Shown here one piece after another: positions 1-11,619 of a stretch of 64,000 nucleotides of DNA; position 1 is the stretch's first letter, and the number at the start of each line of letters is the position of its first letter. Source of the DNA: Engraulis encrasicolus (taxonomy: Eukaryota; Chordata; Actinopteri; Clupeiformes; Engraulidae); the NCBI RefSeq assembly GCF_034702125.1, contig NC_085873.1:53534299-53598298 (forward strand). The letters run 5' to 3'. Under the pieces are notes generated by a model, which had not been told where the DNA came from, did no database searches, and saw only the letters and a program-made list of their open reading frames with translations. A program made the translations under genes and the position numbers.

Positions 1-168
1 TATGTGAACACAAGGCTGAATGAGCTGTAGAATAGAGTAGAGAAGAGTAGAGTAGAGTAGAGTAGAGTAGAGTAGAGAAGAGTAGAGCAGAGCAGAGCAG
101 AGCAGAGCAGAGCAGAGCAGAGTAGAGTAGAGTAGAGCAGAGCAGAGCAGAGCAGAGCAGAGTAGAGT
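1..168. repeat. pentanucleotide (AGAGT/AGAGC)n microsatellite
   Basis: Pure pentamers AGAGT and AGAGC from about 31 to 168. They abut a reverse-strand retroelement 3' end, so the array probably grew from that element's tail. Confidence 0.9.
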
Positions 169-240
169 TTTTATTAATCCCAAGGGAAATTAAGGTGTCT
201 GACATCTTACATAAATACAGGAATAGAAAACATACCCCAA
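169..240 (-). mobile_element. 3' end of a LINE/SINE (reverse strand)
   Basis: On the reverse strand the sequence reads AATTTCCCTTGGGATTAATA then AAAA and the pentamer array. This is the common 3' terminus of fish retroposons (stem-loop, AATAAA-like, then simple-repeat tail). The upstream limit is not clear. Confidence 0.6.
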
Positions 241-297
241 GACCCAATACTAATGGGTACACCTATTCTAGGTATAAGGTATAGTCCATAAAAAAAC

Positions 298-476
298 TTG
301 ATAGGCCCGCAAAACACTGCCGGAACGACAAGAACGAATGATATGTTGCGTTCCGAACCAGTTCAGGAACGATATTTTGGTGGCGGAACGAATTCAAGAA
401 CGAAAACGTTAAACAAAGGCCTACCTGAACCGTTCGGAATGGAACGATTGAAAAACAATTTCGTTTTCAAGCCCTG
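298..476 (-). mobile_element. possible hAT-like MITE fragment
   Basis: The reverse strand begins CAGGGCTTGAAAACGAAATT, a typical hAT-type terminus, followed by a GAACG/CGTTC-rich body. No matching second end or target duplication was found. The open frame across it has no recognisable domain. Confidence 0.4.
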
Positions 477-1144
477 CCTAATACACATTATTCTACATTG
501 CAGTAAACATACAGCACACAGGTGTGTGGGACGCCTCATTTCACACCATCATGATCGCTAACCGGCTTAGCTCATGCTAACTCAAGTTAGCTCACTAGCT
601 TGCAGACACATGCACACAATTTACACACACACCAACACACAGCAATTCAACTGGCTGGGGCGCCTGCAGGCAGCGGGAAAGGAAATGTCAGCGGGCGCTG
701 AGCTGATGGCTGATTGGCTGCGGTGGGATATTAACGAGGGGCATTAGAGGGAGGGGAGGGGGGGGCAGCTCAATTCCCCAAACGGCGTCGAGTCCACTTC
801 CTGAGTGCGCTCACGCCTCCCTCCCTCCATCCTCTGTCCTCATCTCGCATGCACACTCCTGAGTCCTGTGCAGCCATCCCTTTACTCTGATGCTGCCCGC
901 CAGCCCCGGTCCGTCCTCCCTGTAGTCAGCCTGTAGTCACAGCAGCTTGCCCTGTCAGCATTCTCCACACTGAGCTCTCATCAGGCAGGTCCTCACTTGG
1001 GCCACAGTCATTTGTGTCCCGGCAACCTTGACATGAGCTTTACTCTCCTCACCCCGTGTAGATCACACACACACACACACACATGCATGTAGACACACAT
1101 ATACACACGCACACACACACACACACGCACACACACACACACAC

Positions 1145-1184
<40 letters not shown>

Positions 1185-1207
1185 TCCTCTCCTCACCGAG
1201 TGTAGAT

Positions 1208-1239
<32 letters not shown>

Positions 1240-2132
1240 CTCTCCTCTCCTCCCAGAGTGTATATGTGTGAGTGTATGTGGCTGTGTGAGCTCCATAATG
1301 GAGAGATTCCTCTGTGCCCTGGGCTTTGGGAAACTCATAAACCAACCAGGCCAGGCCTCCCTCAAACCAGAGTGACAGTTAGCCCTCTTCCTCTCCTCTC
1401 CCCCTCTCCTTTCCACCTCTCCCCCTCTTCCCTTCTCCTCGTCTCCATCTTGCCACCTCTCCTCCTCTCTCCCTCTCCGCCTCACCCCCTCTCTCACTCT
1501 CCAACTCTCCCCCTCTCCTCCTCTCTCCCTCTCTGCTTCGTCTTTTTCTCTCCCTCCCTCTCTTCGTCCTATGTAAAGGTTCTCTTTTCTTCCCTCATCA
1601 TAAGGCCACTGCCTCGTATTCCCATAATGGCTATTGTGACATTTCACAGGTTAAGTAACAAGAGCGCCTTGTATTACCAAGTGGGTTGTTTTGCTGCAAA
1701 ATGCCCATGTAGCCATTTTGTTTCTGGAAGCTATTACATTTAGCAGTAACTTGTTTCAGAAAGCATGAAAATGCTGCTGTGTATTCTGTCTTTCTGTGCA
1801 CCTAACATACACACTCCAACTAAATTGTTGATCCAGCTGTTTAGTAATCTACTATTTATGCTTAATAATATATGGTTGTTAAGAATATGATTGGATCAAA
1901 TATGTATCAGGAGGTTTACTTCCTCGTTCCGGCATTAGACACCTTGTCTGCCGTTCAAAGGCAAAGTGCAGTAACTACATATTTAGTCAAACTTGTGTTA
2001 AGGCTGAAAATGGTCTTCATGACACCTCCTTCATCTTGTCACAAAGTCTTGTGGTTGAAATGTCCCGTTTTAGAGATATTGCTATTGTCATATTTGCAGT
2101 AAGTACAATATCAAACCTAATGCCAATACTTT
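477..2132. other. intron sequence, no gene seen
   Basis: It contains (CA)n tracts at 1063-1240 and a CT-rich stretch at 1390-1560, giving long but meaningless open frames of low-complexity residues. There is a G-rich stretch at 745-770. No dock1 exon, RNA gene or transposon end was recognised. Confidence 0.6.
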
Positions 2133-2382
2133 ATTACATTACATTACATTACATTGCATTACATTACATTTAGCTGACGCTTTCATTTATTCACTTACAG
2201 TGACTTAGTTATTATTTCTCAGGGTATTGGTTACAGTCCCTGGAGCAATGTGGGGTTATGTGCCTTGATCAAGGGCACTTCAGTCGTGGATGGAGATGTA
2301 GGGAGAGGTCAGGGGGGATTCGAACCTGCAACCCCTAGATTGAAAGACCAACTCTCTAACTACTAGGCCACGACTGCCCCCG
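2133..2382 (-). mobile_element. tRNA-derived SINE, near complete
   Basis: On the reverse strand: an A-box-like GTGGCCTAGTAGTTAGAGAG, a B box GGTTCGAATCCCC, a conserved body and a tail GTCAGCTAAATGTAATG with (TGTAA)n. Flanking duplications TGCCAATACTTT (2121-2132) and TGCCCAATACTTT (2383-2395) differ by one C, which supports recent target-primed insertion. Confidence 0.9.
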
Positions 2383-2526
2383 TGCCCAATACTTTGAGGG
2401 CCTTCTTCTCAAATTCAATGTTGACGTAGTTACTGCACTTTTGCCTTCGTAGGACAGTTTGTTACTTGTAGCTGATGTGGCATTTCCTCATCCTGCTTGT
2501 TTTCTCCTCTTGTAAACATCCCTTAG

Positions 2527-5500
2527 GTACCAAGACTTCCGGCGGCGGCGCACGTAGGTTGCAGCAGCCCCTTGCTTTCCCAACTTTCAGTGTTTATTTG
2601 TGTTAAAATGTGTCTTTCGGAATGTCTATCGTCGGAAAATATGTCGGAACGCACGTACAGTCGGCAACAGCTGTTGCAGATAAGAATGGACAACTCAAGC
2701 AATGTATTGGATGTACCAATGAAGACCCTGGAAGAACTAGGAATTCTCCGGCGGCATAGGACTACATCGGACCCGTCCGCCTCGCTATGCCGACGCCGAA
2801 GAATTAGGAAAAGGGGCAAACGAGGTGGCGTCGAGACACGGCTTGCAGCCAACCCAACTCGTCCAGCAATACCATCAATTCTCTTGGCAAACGTCAGATC
2901 TCTGGACAATAAGATGGATGACATACGGCTACTGAGATCAGCGAACAAAACCGTGAGGAACTGCTGCGTTACGGTGTTCACCGAATCATGGCTGAACGAC
3001 GGCATACCCGATTCGGCTTTACATCTGGAACAACTAACGTGCCACCGAGCGGACAGAGCCCTTGCAGAGAAAAAACGAGGAGGAGGAATATGTGTCTACA
3101 CACATGATGCTTGGTGCAATAATGCTACGGTAGTACAGAGGCACTGCTCTCCACGAGTGGAGTTCATGATTATCAAGTGCCGACCCTTCTATCTACCCAG
3201 AGAAATATCCGCTATCCTATTAGTCGCCGTCTACCTCCCACCCAGCAACAACAATGGCGTCAAAAGCGAGGCACTGAACGAGCTGCATCGGGGCATCAGT
3301 GAACAACAAGATGCACACCCAGATGCCTTCACAGTGGTACTGGGGGATTTCAACCACGGAAATCTCAAAACAGTACTTCCAAAATTTCATCAACATGTCA
3401 ACTTCCCAACAAGAGAACAAAACACCCTGGACCTCGTTTACACAAATCAGAAGAGAGCATACAAGGCAAAGCCCATCCCCCCAATTGGATCATCAGACCA
3501 CACGACAATTCTGCTACTGCCAGCTTACAGACAAAAGGCAAAACTCACCAAACCAGTTCAGAAGGAGGTGAGAAAATGGCCTGAGGGAGCCATCTCACGA
3601 CTTCAGGACTGCTTTGAAACCACAGACTGGGACATTTTCAAAACAACTGCCACCCACAGCAATCACATTGACATTGAGGAGTACACAGACACCGTGACCT
3701 CCTACATCACAAAATGCATCGATGATGTTACAGAAATAAAACACATCACTACCAGGGCCAACCAGAAGCCATGGTTCACAGGAGACGTTCACCGACTGCT
3801 GAGGGCCAGAGACAAAGCCTTCAGAGCAGGAGACGTAGCTGGCCTAAAGACAGCAAGGGCTAACCTGTCCCAGGGCATCAGGAAAGCAAAAAAGGAATAC
3901 TCAGACAAAATAACAACACACTTCAAAGACAGCAGAGATGCACAGAGCCTGTGGCAGGGCATACAGGCCATCACGGACTATAAGCCTGCACCACGAAGCT
4001 GTGACAACAACACCTCTCTGCTAAACGATCTGAACAGTTTCTTTGCCCGCTTTGAAGCACAAAATGACACTCACCCACAGAAAACTCCCCCTCCCCCCCA
4101 TGATCAACCCCTTTACCTGTCCTCTGCCAGTGTTAAGAGGACACTGGCCACCATCAACCCACGCAAAGCAGCTGGCCCAGACAACATACCAGGCCGAGTG
4201 TTGAAGGATTGTGCAGAAGAGCTGAAGGATGTCTTCACAGACATCTTTAACATCTCTCTGGAGCAAGCAGTCATCCCATCACTTTTCAAAGCTGCTACCA
4301 TCATACCTGTGCCGAAGAAATCATCACCATCATGCTTCAATGACTACCGTCCTGTAGCACTGACGCCCATAATCATGAAGTGCTTCGAACGGCTAGTCCT
4401 GTCACACATCAAAGCCACCCTACCCCCCACCCTAGACCCCTACCAGTTCGCATACCGAGCCAAGCGATCCACGGAGGATGCAATTTGCTCTGCCCTCCAT
4501 CCAGCCCTCACCCACTTGGACAATAAAGACTCATATGTGAGAATGCTGTTCATTGACTTCAGTTCAGCATTCAATACCATAATACCACAACAACTCATCA
4601 GAAAACTGGACAAACTAGGTTTCAGCACCTCCCTCTGCAACTGGCTGCTGGACTTCCTGATGCAAAGACCACAAGCAGTACGGGTAGGGAACAACACCTC
4701 GAGCACCCTGACCCTGAGCACGGGGGCTCCGCAAGGTTGTGTTCTCAGCCCCCTGCTGTTCACGCTGCTGACACACGACTGCACAACGACCCACAGCACT
4801 AACCATCTAGTGAAGTTTGCGGATGATACAACACTGGTGGGCCTCATCACCAAGGGCGATGAGACTCACTACAGAGAAGAAGTAGACCTGCTGGCCAGAT
4901 GGTGCAAAGACAACAACCTCCTGCTGAATGTCAACAAGACCAAGGAGATTGTTGTCAACTTCCAAAGGGTCCAAAAACAACTGCCACCACTGACCATCGA
5001 CGGCGATGCTGTGGAGAGAGTGAGCAGCACCAAGTTCCTTGGAGTGCACATCAGCGACGACCTCTCTTGGACCACCAACACTACATCACTGGCGAAGAAG
5101 GCCCATCAGCGTCTCTACTTCCTGCGCAAACTAAAGAAGGCAAGTGCTACACCCTCCATCATGACAACATTCTACAGAGGAACCATAGAGAGCGTCGTGT
5201 CCAACTGCATCACAGTGTGGGGAGGAAGCTGCACGGAGAAAAACAGGAAAGACACTCCAGCGTGTTGTGAACACAGCGAAGAAGATCATTGGAGTACCAC
5301 TCCCCTCCCTGCAGGACATTTACACCACACGCCTCACCCGGAAAGCACTGATGATCATCAAAGACACAAGCCACCCTGCACACAAACTGTTCAGCCTCCT
5401 GCCCTCTGGAAAGAGGTACAGGCGCCTCCGTTCCCGTACCACCCGGCTGGCGAGCAGCACAATGCACCAAGCGATCAAGATGCTGAACACTCAACCCACT

Positions 5501-5686
5501 CTCCCTCCACTGTCAGCCTCTAGCCAGCAAGGCCACTGACAACCCCCCCCCCCACTGTCAGCCTCTAGCCAGCAAGGCCACTGACAACCCCCCCCCCCAT
5601 CCCCCACCACCATATCTGCGACTGAACATTCCACCTGCACTACTATACTTGTGACTGAACTTTCAACCTGCACTAACTCAAAACAT

Positions 5687-5754
<68 letters not shown>

Positions 5755-5796
5755 GCACACTGCACTTTCTGCACTAAACCCAAACATACACACACT

Positions 5797-5893
<97 letters not shown>

Positions 5894-5948
5894 ACGAACA
5901 CACACACAAGACGCACACCGCACCTTCTACCTGCACTAAACACATACA

Positions 5949-6012
<64 letters not shown>

Positions 6013-6380
6013 TGCTGGTGTACTTGACAGACCTTTTTTATATTTATTTTCTTCAAAATGCTACTATTACCATGTCAGAACGCTATAAAGGACTTTTTTA
6101 GGAAAAGCACAAAAGCACAACAAATACCTCTTAATGTATGTCCTCTACAAGTCTTCTGTTGTCCAGTCTTGCACTTTAAATGTCTGTATGAGCACTGTCT
6201 ATGTCCATACTGTCTTAAGTCCATGTATAAGTACTGTCTATGTCTATACTGTCTATGTCCTTACCTTAATTAGTCTATGTCTGTATGGGAAAGCAAGAAA
6301 TGTAATTTCAAATTCTTTGTATGACCAGTGCATGTAAAGAAATTGACAATAAAACCTACTTGACTTGACTTGACTTGAAG
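2527..6380 (+). mobile_element. near full-length CR1/L2-type LINE
   Basis: A non-LTR retrotransposon in sense with dock1. It has a short GC-rich leader, one long open frame (endonuclease plus reverse transcriptase), a 3' UTR holding a 49-bp duplication over the stop region, three long (CA)n tracts (5690-6010), an AATAAA at 6348 and a (TTGAC)n tail. The tail type is common in fish L2-like elements. Its tail ends directly at dock1 exon E1. The 5' flank (2480-2526) is pyrimidine-rich and ends CCCTTAG, like the displaced acceptor of that exon. The 5' limit is inferred. Confidence 0.85.
2608..5539 (+). pseudogene. LINE endonuclease/reverse transcriptase with one frameshift
   Basis: The first ATG in the long frame is at 2608. 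Residues about 95-320 form an AP endonuclease (NVRSLDNK, TESWLND, RGGGICVYTH, VVLGDFNHGN, GSSDHTT). Residues about 515-800 form a reverse transcriptase (KAAGPDNIPGRVLK, FIDFSSAFNTI, GAPQGCVLSPLLF, FADDTTLV, TKFLGVHISDDLSW). The family's C-terminal segment starts in this frame (HQRLYFLRKLKKA) but continues in the next one (VNTAKKIIGVPLPSLQDIYT), which ends at 5539. The shift fits a one-base insertion near 5251-5253. Otherwise the frame is open, so the insertion is young. Clade placement (L2 or Rex-like) is from memory. Confidence 0.88.
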
Positions 6381-6431
6381 ACATGAGGAGACAGATCGGA
6401 TTTGAGATCAGAGATATGTGGTATAACTTAG
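6381..6431 (+). CDS. dock1: dock1 exon E1 (window numbering)
   Basis: It encodes (D)MRRQIGFEIRDMWYNL(G), a block conserved in DOCK1 before DHR-2. It starts in phase 2 after TTGAAG and ends with one base of a glycine codon before the donor GTAAGT. The acceptor lies immediately after the 3' tail of a LINE, so its branch site and pyrimidine tract are LINE-derived. No ordinary pyrimidine tract is present next to the exon. Confidence 0.9.
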
Positions 6432-7333
6432 GTAAGTGACAGCCATGCTGCTTTGCTTTCCTCTCACACAGTCTTCTCTGCCATCTGTGATGTTTGTGGT
6501 CCTAATTACCTTTATCCTTTCCTCATTATCTTGTTTTCTTATAACGCTCTTCCTTCCAACTCTCTTCCTTTTTTTAACCTACGATCACAGATGGTTGATA
6601 AAAATTACCGCCTTGACGCCAAAAAAACCCTCACTCTCACACATGCACTCAGAAGACAGTTTGTGTTTCTTTTTCTCTCCAGTCAGATGAAGCTCTTATT
6701 TTTTTGTCTTTGTGAGAATTCAAATGAACTTGCTAAATATAGGGCTGCTGCTCTGGGTGTTAATTGGTGTGATGGAGGGAGGAGAACAGAGCAGCCAGCA
6801 GTGACTAAACTGGGGGAGAGCCGAGCTTACATGACACGGGGCGGGGAGAGAGGAAACAAGTGCACCACTAAACTGGGGGAGAGCTGAGGGGAGGGGACCG
6901 CCTGGGTTGGAGCCTGTCACATGCATACATGACACGGGGCGGGGAGAGAGAAAACAAGGGGCGGAGGAAAACAATACAAGTGTGTTTTGTTGGGCTCCTC
7001 TCCTCTCCTCTCCTCTCCTCTCCTCTCCTCTCCTCTCCTCTCCTCTCCTCTCCTCTCCTGTCTTCCCTGGATGAGGCTTGTCTACGTAATGTGAAATCTC
7101 CATCTAAATTGGGTTAGGTAGAGCACGGCTCACTCCAGGGTGTTGCAGCTGCCTCTTCACCTGGGTGGTTAATTTAAGGCAGTGCTGTTCGACATCTTTT
7201 TTTTTTAGCTAAGGTGCTTTTCCAGGTAAGTGGCACATCATCACCCGGAAACCACTATGAACTATGCACTGTCATGCTCATCAATGACTCTATCTATGAA
7301 TAGAATCGAAAAATAGTCTTTCAAATTCTTTAA
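6432..7333. other. dock1 intron, no gene seen
   Basis: It holds a (CCTCT)n array at 6998-7058 and two GGGGCGGGGAGAGA-containing repeats (6838 and 6936). The open frames here are low complexity. Confidence 0.6.
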
Positions 7334-9009
7334 AGGGTTTATGAAACGAAAACAAAGTAAAGGAATTTGACCATTTCCAGGACAGATTCTGAAAGTTCTA
7401 AGCCTAAAGTTCTAAGCCTAAGCTAAAATGGGATATTGTCTGGGTGATATTTTGTCCTAAAAGTCATGTTAAAACGTTCCCAAAAAGTGTTATGTTTACT
7501 TTTTTTCGTGACATGCAAATTTTATGCAAATGATATGCGTGACATAGAAGGGGAGAGTTCACCTCATTCCACCTTGTTCAGATCAATGGCGGCTAGTACC
7601 AAAACAAAGTGCAGTGTCAAGCAGTGTGTTGCTGGAGGGCCGAACGGTGCCAGCTGCAAAAATGGCTACTTGACAGAAGGAATATCTTTGCACAAGTTCC
7701 CTTCTGTGAAGAATGATGGAACTGTGGCCGACAAGGAGAAGGCTAAAACAAGCTAGGGCTCTGTGGATCCAATGCATGGTTTTGAAGCAAGCTCGTGGTC
7801 ACTGTTCTGTTCGGCACATTTCCACCCCTTGTGCTTCACCACAAATGTGGAGATCGCGGGCATGGTTGAACTGAAGAGAATGCTATTGCCTCAAGCAGTT
7901 CCAACAATTGACATCGCCGGCGTGCAGACTGAAACTGCCCCTGTAACTGCTCAGGCACGAAGACAGGTGAGTGCACTGCTTTGCTTTAGGCTACTCGTTT
8001 TACCTTGTCCATCTGCTTTGTATGTTGTTTTCAGGAAAGGGTAATGCACATTACATGCCAAACCGATGCGAATGCTCTCGGGATATGCACTTTTTGTTGA
8101 TTGCCATTCAACTGGTCAATAAATTGGTTTTGGGAGGATATCCGCGCATCAGCGTGGTGCTCTCGGTCGAGGACAGCCAACTCACAGCCTGGGCTACTGC
8201 TTAGTGAATACACGGAGATGCACATATCATAGGCCTACTTTGAAGCGTTGATTGTTTGTTTTTAGTATTGTGGTGCACGTGTGGCTGACGTTTGGACACA
8301 CCTCGTCCTCAGAGTCAGGCTGAGGGACACGCGACGCCTGTGACTTTGAGCACAAAAAATAATAATAATGATAAACGCTAAAAATATGCTGAGGACTCAG
8401 GCTATCTAGGGTGTTTTTCCAACAGCCTTTTTTTTTCTCTAGTTGATGATATTTTTGCATGTAGCCTACATGCATTTCAATCACACTATATCGCGCAATT
8501 GAAACAAAATGCCCCCCATTTGTCAACAAATACACACGCCATGTCATCTTTGGGTCATGGCAAAGCGCCCTTAGCAACCGTAACCATAAACAAAACGAAC
8601 TGTCAGGCTATGTCAACAATCGTCACTTCGCCTGTCAGACATGTCACTTTCTGCAGATGTATCAGTGCCTCTGAAATAGATTTGTGCTGCTGTTTTTTTT
8701 TCTCATGAGGTTGGATGTGTGGTTTTTCGACACGCTGATGTTTGTATCAGAATTTTGGTTCCTTTATAAGATGTGGGTCCATCAAATGTGTGTTGTTTTC
8801 TCAGATCGCCATACTAGCAAACCAGGGACTTTCCTCTTTGATGTCACAGCCCAGCTCATTAGTCAAACCAAATTTCACAGAATTCACACTTTGAGTTGCC
8901 ATTTTCACAAGTTCCTCCAGGATGATTGGGTTCAAAGTCTCATCGATGCTATCAGATAAAAAACAAGGCTTTAATGGGAATGACCGTTTGTTTTCCTTTC
9001 ATAAACCCT
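7334..9009 (+). mobile_element. Kolobok-like DNA transposon, decayed
   Basis: Terminal inverted repeats start AGGGTTTATGAAA(C/G)GAAAAC, with the right end read on the reverse strand, and both are flanked by TTAA (7330-7333 and 9010-9013). TTAA target sites together with an internal THAP domain are the hallmark of Kolobok. PiggyBac also uses TTAA but has different ends and no THAP. At 1.68 kb it is too short to be autonomous. Confidence 0.85.
7586..8044 (+). pseudogene. broken THAP zinc-finger domain
   Basis: From ATG 7586: C-x4-C (CSVKQC), then ISLHKFPS, and after an in-frame TAG (7754) FCSAHFHPLCF, giving the C2CH pattern of THAP DNA-binding fingers. Between them a different frame reads QARALWIQ, as expected for the conserved tryptophan region, so two compensating shifts are likely. 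ACGAAGACAG|GTGAGT at 7955-7973 looks like a former splice donor. THAP proteins bind transposon ends. This copy cannot make one. Confidence 0.8.
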
Positions 9010-9119
9010 TTAAGAAAAAAACACACCTGCTATGATTTTTACATGTTTTTAATTTTGTGATGCTGGTTGAACGGCCTTGCCCTGAAACTTGTCTTGCCAT
9101 GATGATCTCATTCCACACT

Positions 9120-9835
9120 AGTACTAACTATCACAAATACACAATCCCACAACTGTATATAAACCATGGCAGTGTGGTTGAAATACACAATCCCGAAGCT
9201 GTATTCTCCATACCACATAGTATTTGTGGTACTTGCCTACTTCAGTTAAGGGCAACATGACTAAAGAATGATGCCAGTTATTTTTCGTTGTTATCTTTGA
9301 AATATTTAAATGTTTGAAAAACACAATCCCCCAAGGTTAGTCGCCTTACCACAAAACAAGTGTTTGTGTTGCTTGCCTAATATATCTAAGAGTGATGGCC
9401 ATTATTGGTCCTAGTTGGTGTTGAAATGTTTTCTTTATTTTGAACAAAGGGCGTTTTTGAGATGTGTAGTCTATCTCAATTGACCTTTGTGTATGTGTGC
9501 ACTGTCTCAATTGGCGCCGTACAACAGGCTTCGGAGCTTGTGAGGCAAAGCACTCAAAGCACTTTGAGTCAACTTCATAGTTGTGCTATTTTGCTATTTA
9601 AATAGATTTTGTATTGGACTGTATTGTATCCGTTAGAAAAATATGTTTGAAAAACACAATCCCTCAAGGTTAGTTGCCTTACCACAAAACAAGTTACCTG
9701 TTATATCTTAGAGTGATGGGCATTATTGTTCCTAGTTGAAATGTTTTCTTTATTTTGTACAAAGGGTGCCTTTGAGATGTGTAGCCCTCAATTCATCTTT
9801 TTGTGTGTTTGTACTGCCTCCGGAGCTTGTGTGTG
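9120..9835. repeat. diverged tandem duplication, ~330 bp
   Basis: The segment TGTTTGAAAAACACAATCCC ... CCGGAGCTTGTG occurs at 9308-9540 and 9641-9830, with a partial older copy at 9120-9240. The second copy is interrupted after GAGCTTGTG by a (GT)n expansion. One unresolved base (n) lies at 9979. Confidence 0.75.
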
Positions 9836-9885
9836 TGTGCGTGCGTGCGTGCGTGTGCGTGTGCGTGTGTGTGTGGTGTGTGTGT

Positions 9886-9931
<46 letters not shown>

Positions 9932-10000
9932 TGTGTGTGTGTGTGTGTGTGTTTGAGTGTGTGTTTGAGTGTGTGTTTNAGTGCGTGCGTGCGTGTGAAA
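9829..10000. repeat. (GT)n microsatellite with GTGC variants
   Basis: A long GT tract with GTGC and GTTT interruptions and one ambiguous base (9979). The uncertain call shows the assembly is weak here. Confidence 0.9.
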
Positions 10001-10055
10001 GTACTTAAAGTGAACTTCATAGTTGTGCCTTATAAATGCATGTTGTACTGTACTG

Positions 10056-10215
10056 TACTGTACTGTATTTGTAGGTCCCTACAAGATCATATATTGTGCT
10101 ATATAAATACTTGTTGTATTGTACTGTATTGTATTTGTAGGTCCCCACAAGATCACATAATGTACTACATAAATGCATGTTGTATTGTACTGTGTGTAGG
10201 TCCCCACAAGATCAA
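10056..10215 (+). repeat. tandem copies of the E2 splice acceptor and exon start
   Basis: Three copies of TTGTAG followed by GTCCC(C/T)ACAAGATCA, with AG ends at 10074, 10140 and 10199 (steps of 66 and 59). Intron sequence with GTTGTA(C/T)TGTACTGTA is copied too. The first two copies would read into TAA within a few codons. Only the third continues as exon E2. Confidence 0.92.
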
Positions 10216-10284
10216 GTTCATACCTGAGATGGTTGGTGCGATCCTTGAGATGACGCTGGACGCAGACAGCATTGTAGAAGGCTT
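10200..10284 (+). CDS. dock1: dock1 exon E2
   Basis: It encodes (G)PHKIKFIPEMVGAILEMTL followed by DADSIVEG. The first part matches DOCK1 closely and the last eight residues do not. The end is placed at the donor GTAAGC (10285), leaving two bases of a codon. That phase does not fit exon E3, which starts at a codon boundary, so an exon in between is expected. Two decoy copies of the acceptor and exon start lie just upstream. Confidence 0.85.
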
Positions 10285-10285
10285 G

Positions 10286-10842
10286 TAAGCACAGGCTTTC
10301 ATGGGAAGTTAACCTCGTATGTCTTAAGTTCTGACAGCTGTTTTGCTGCCACCCTGGCCCCGTGGTCGCTCCCTCTGACTGTAGTGCAGTGGTTTGGAGC
10401 AGGAGTGGAGTGGTGGTGGGGGGGGGGGGGTGTATGAGAGGGGGTGTTGGAGCAGGAGTGGGGTGATGTGGGGTGGGGGGTGTAGGGATATGAGAATTGG
10501 GGGGTTGGAGCAGGAGTGGGCTGGGGGGGGGTATGAGAGGGGGAGTTGGAGCAGGAGTGGGGGTCGGGGGGGGTGGTGTGAATATGAGAATTGGGGGGTT
10601 GGAGCAGGAGTGGGGTGTATGGGGGATTGTGGTTTGTGCTGCTGAGCACGAGTGATGTGGGGTGGGGGTATGTGAGGGGGGGTTGGAGCAGGAGTGGGGG
10701 TGATGGGGGCCGACAGGTGGTGGGCAAACGGGGCCAGGATGAGAGGGAGCCAAGAATTGGGTTGTCAACACATTGTGTGTATTGCATGGGGTGCCCTTTC
10801 AGATGACTTTGTCCCGGGCCTGGCCAATGCTGTTAGCGGCCC

Positions 10843-10879
<37 letters not shown>

Positions 10880-10922
10880 GTGTGTGTGTGTGTGTGGTGT
10901 GTGTGTGTTTGTGTTGACTGTG

Positions 10923-10969
<47 letters not shown>

Positions 10970-11271
10970 GGGGGGGGGGGGGGGGGTTGTGCTTGGGCTG
11001 GAGTGGGGGGGGGGGGTTGTGCTTGGGCTGGACGGGGGGGGGGGGGGGTTGTGGTTTGTGCTGGGGATATAAGGGGGGGGGTGTATGAGAGGGGTATGAG
11101 GGGATGGTTGTGGTTTGTGCTGCTGCTGCTGCTGCTTCTGCTGAGCTCAGCACTCGTCTCTCTCTGTGTAAAGTGATGCAGCATGCAGCCGCCATGTTCA
11201 ATCAGGTGCCTGGCCTGTGGCTCTCCCTCTCCCTCAGACCCCATCACTCTCTCCATCCCTCTCTCTCTCTG

Positions 11272-11349
<78 letters not shown>

Positions 11350-11546
11350 TCTCCCTTAACCCCCTTGCCAACTCTTGACTTTTCCCCTCTCCTCTCCTCT
11401 ATTCTTCTTCTCTGCCTCTCTCCTCTCCTCTCCTCTCCTCTCCTCTCCTCTATTCTTCTCTGCCTCTCTACTCTCCGCTCCTCTGACACCATGTGTCTCT
11501 CTTTCTTTGTTTTTGTTTTCTCCTGCTCTCCATCCACTCCCAATAT

Positions 11547-11619
<73 letters not shown>

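Noticed and set aside
2300..2380. Functional tRNA gene
   Set aside because: The A- and B-box-like sequences belong to a SINE with a non-tRNA body, a (TGTAA)n tail and target duplications; no cloverleaf with anticodon arm was seen.
5651..6088. Long (Thr-His)n and (Cys-Val)n open frames over CA/GT tracts
   Set aside because: They exist only because dinucleotide repeats lack stops; the same artefact occurs at every (CA)n and (CT)n tract in the window.
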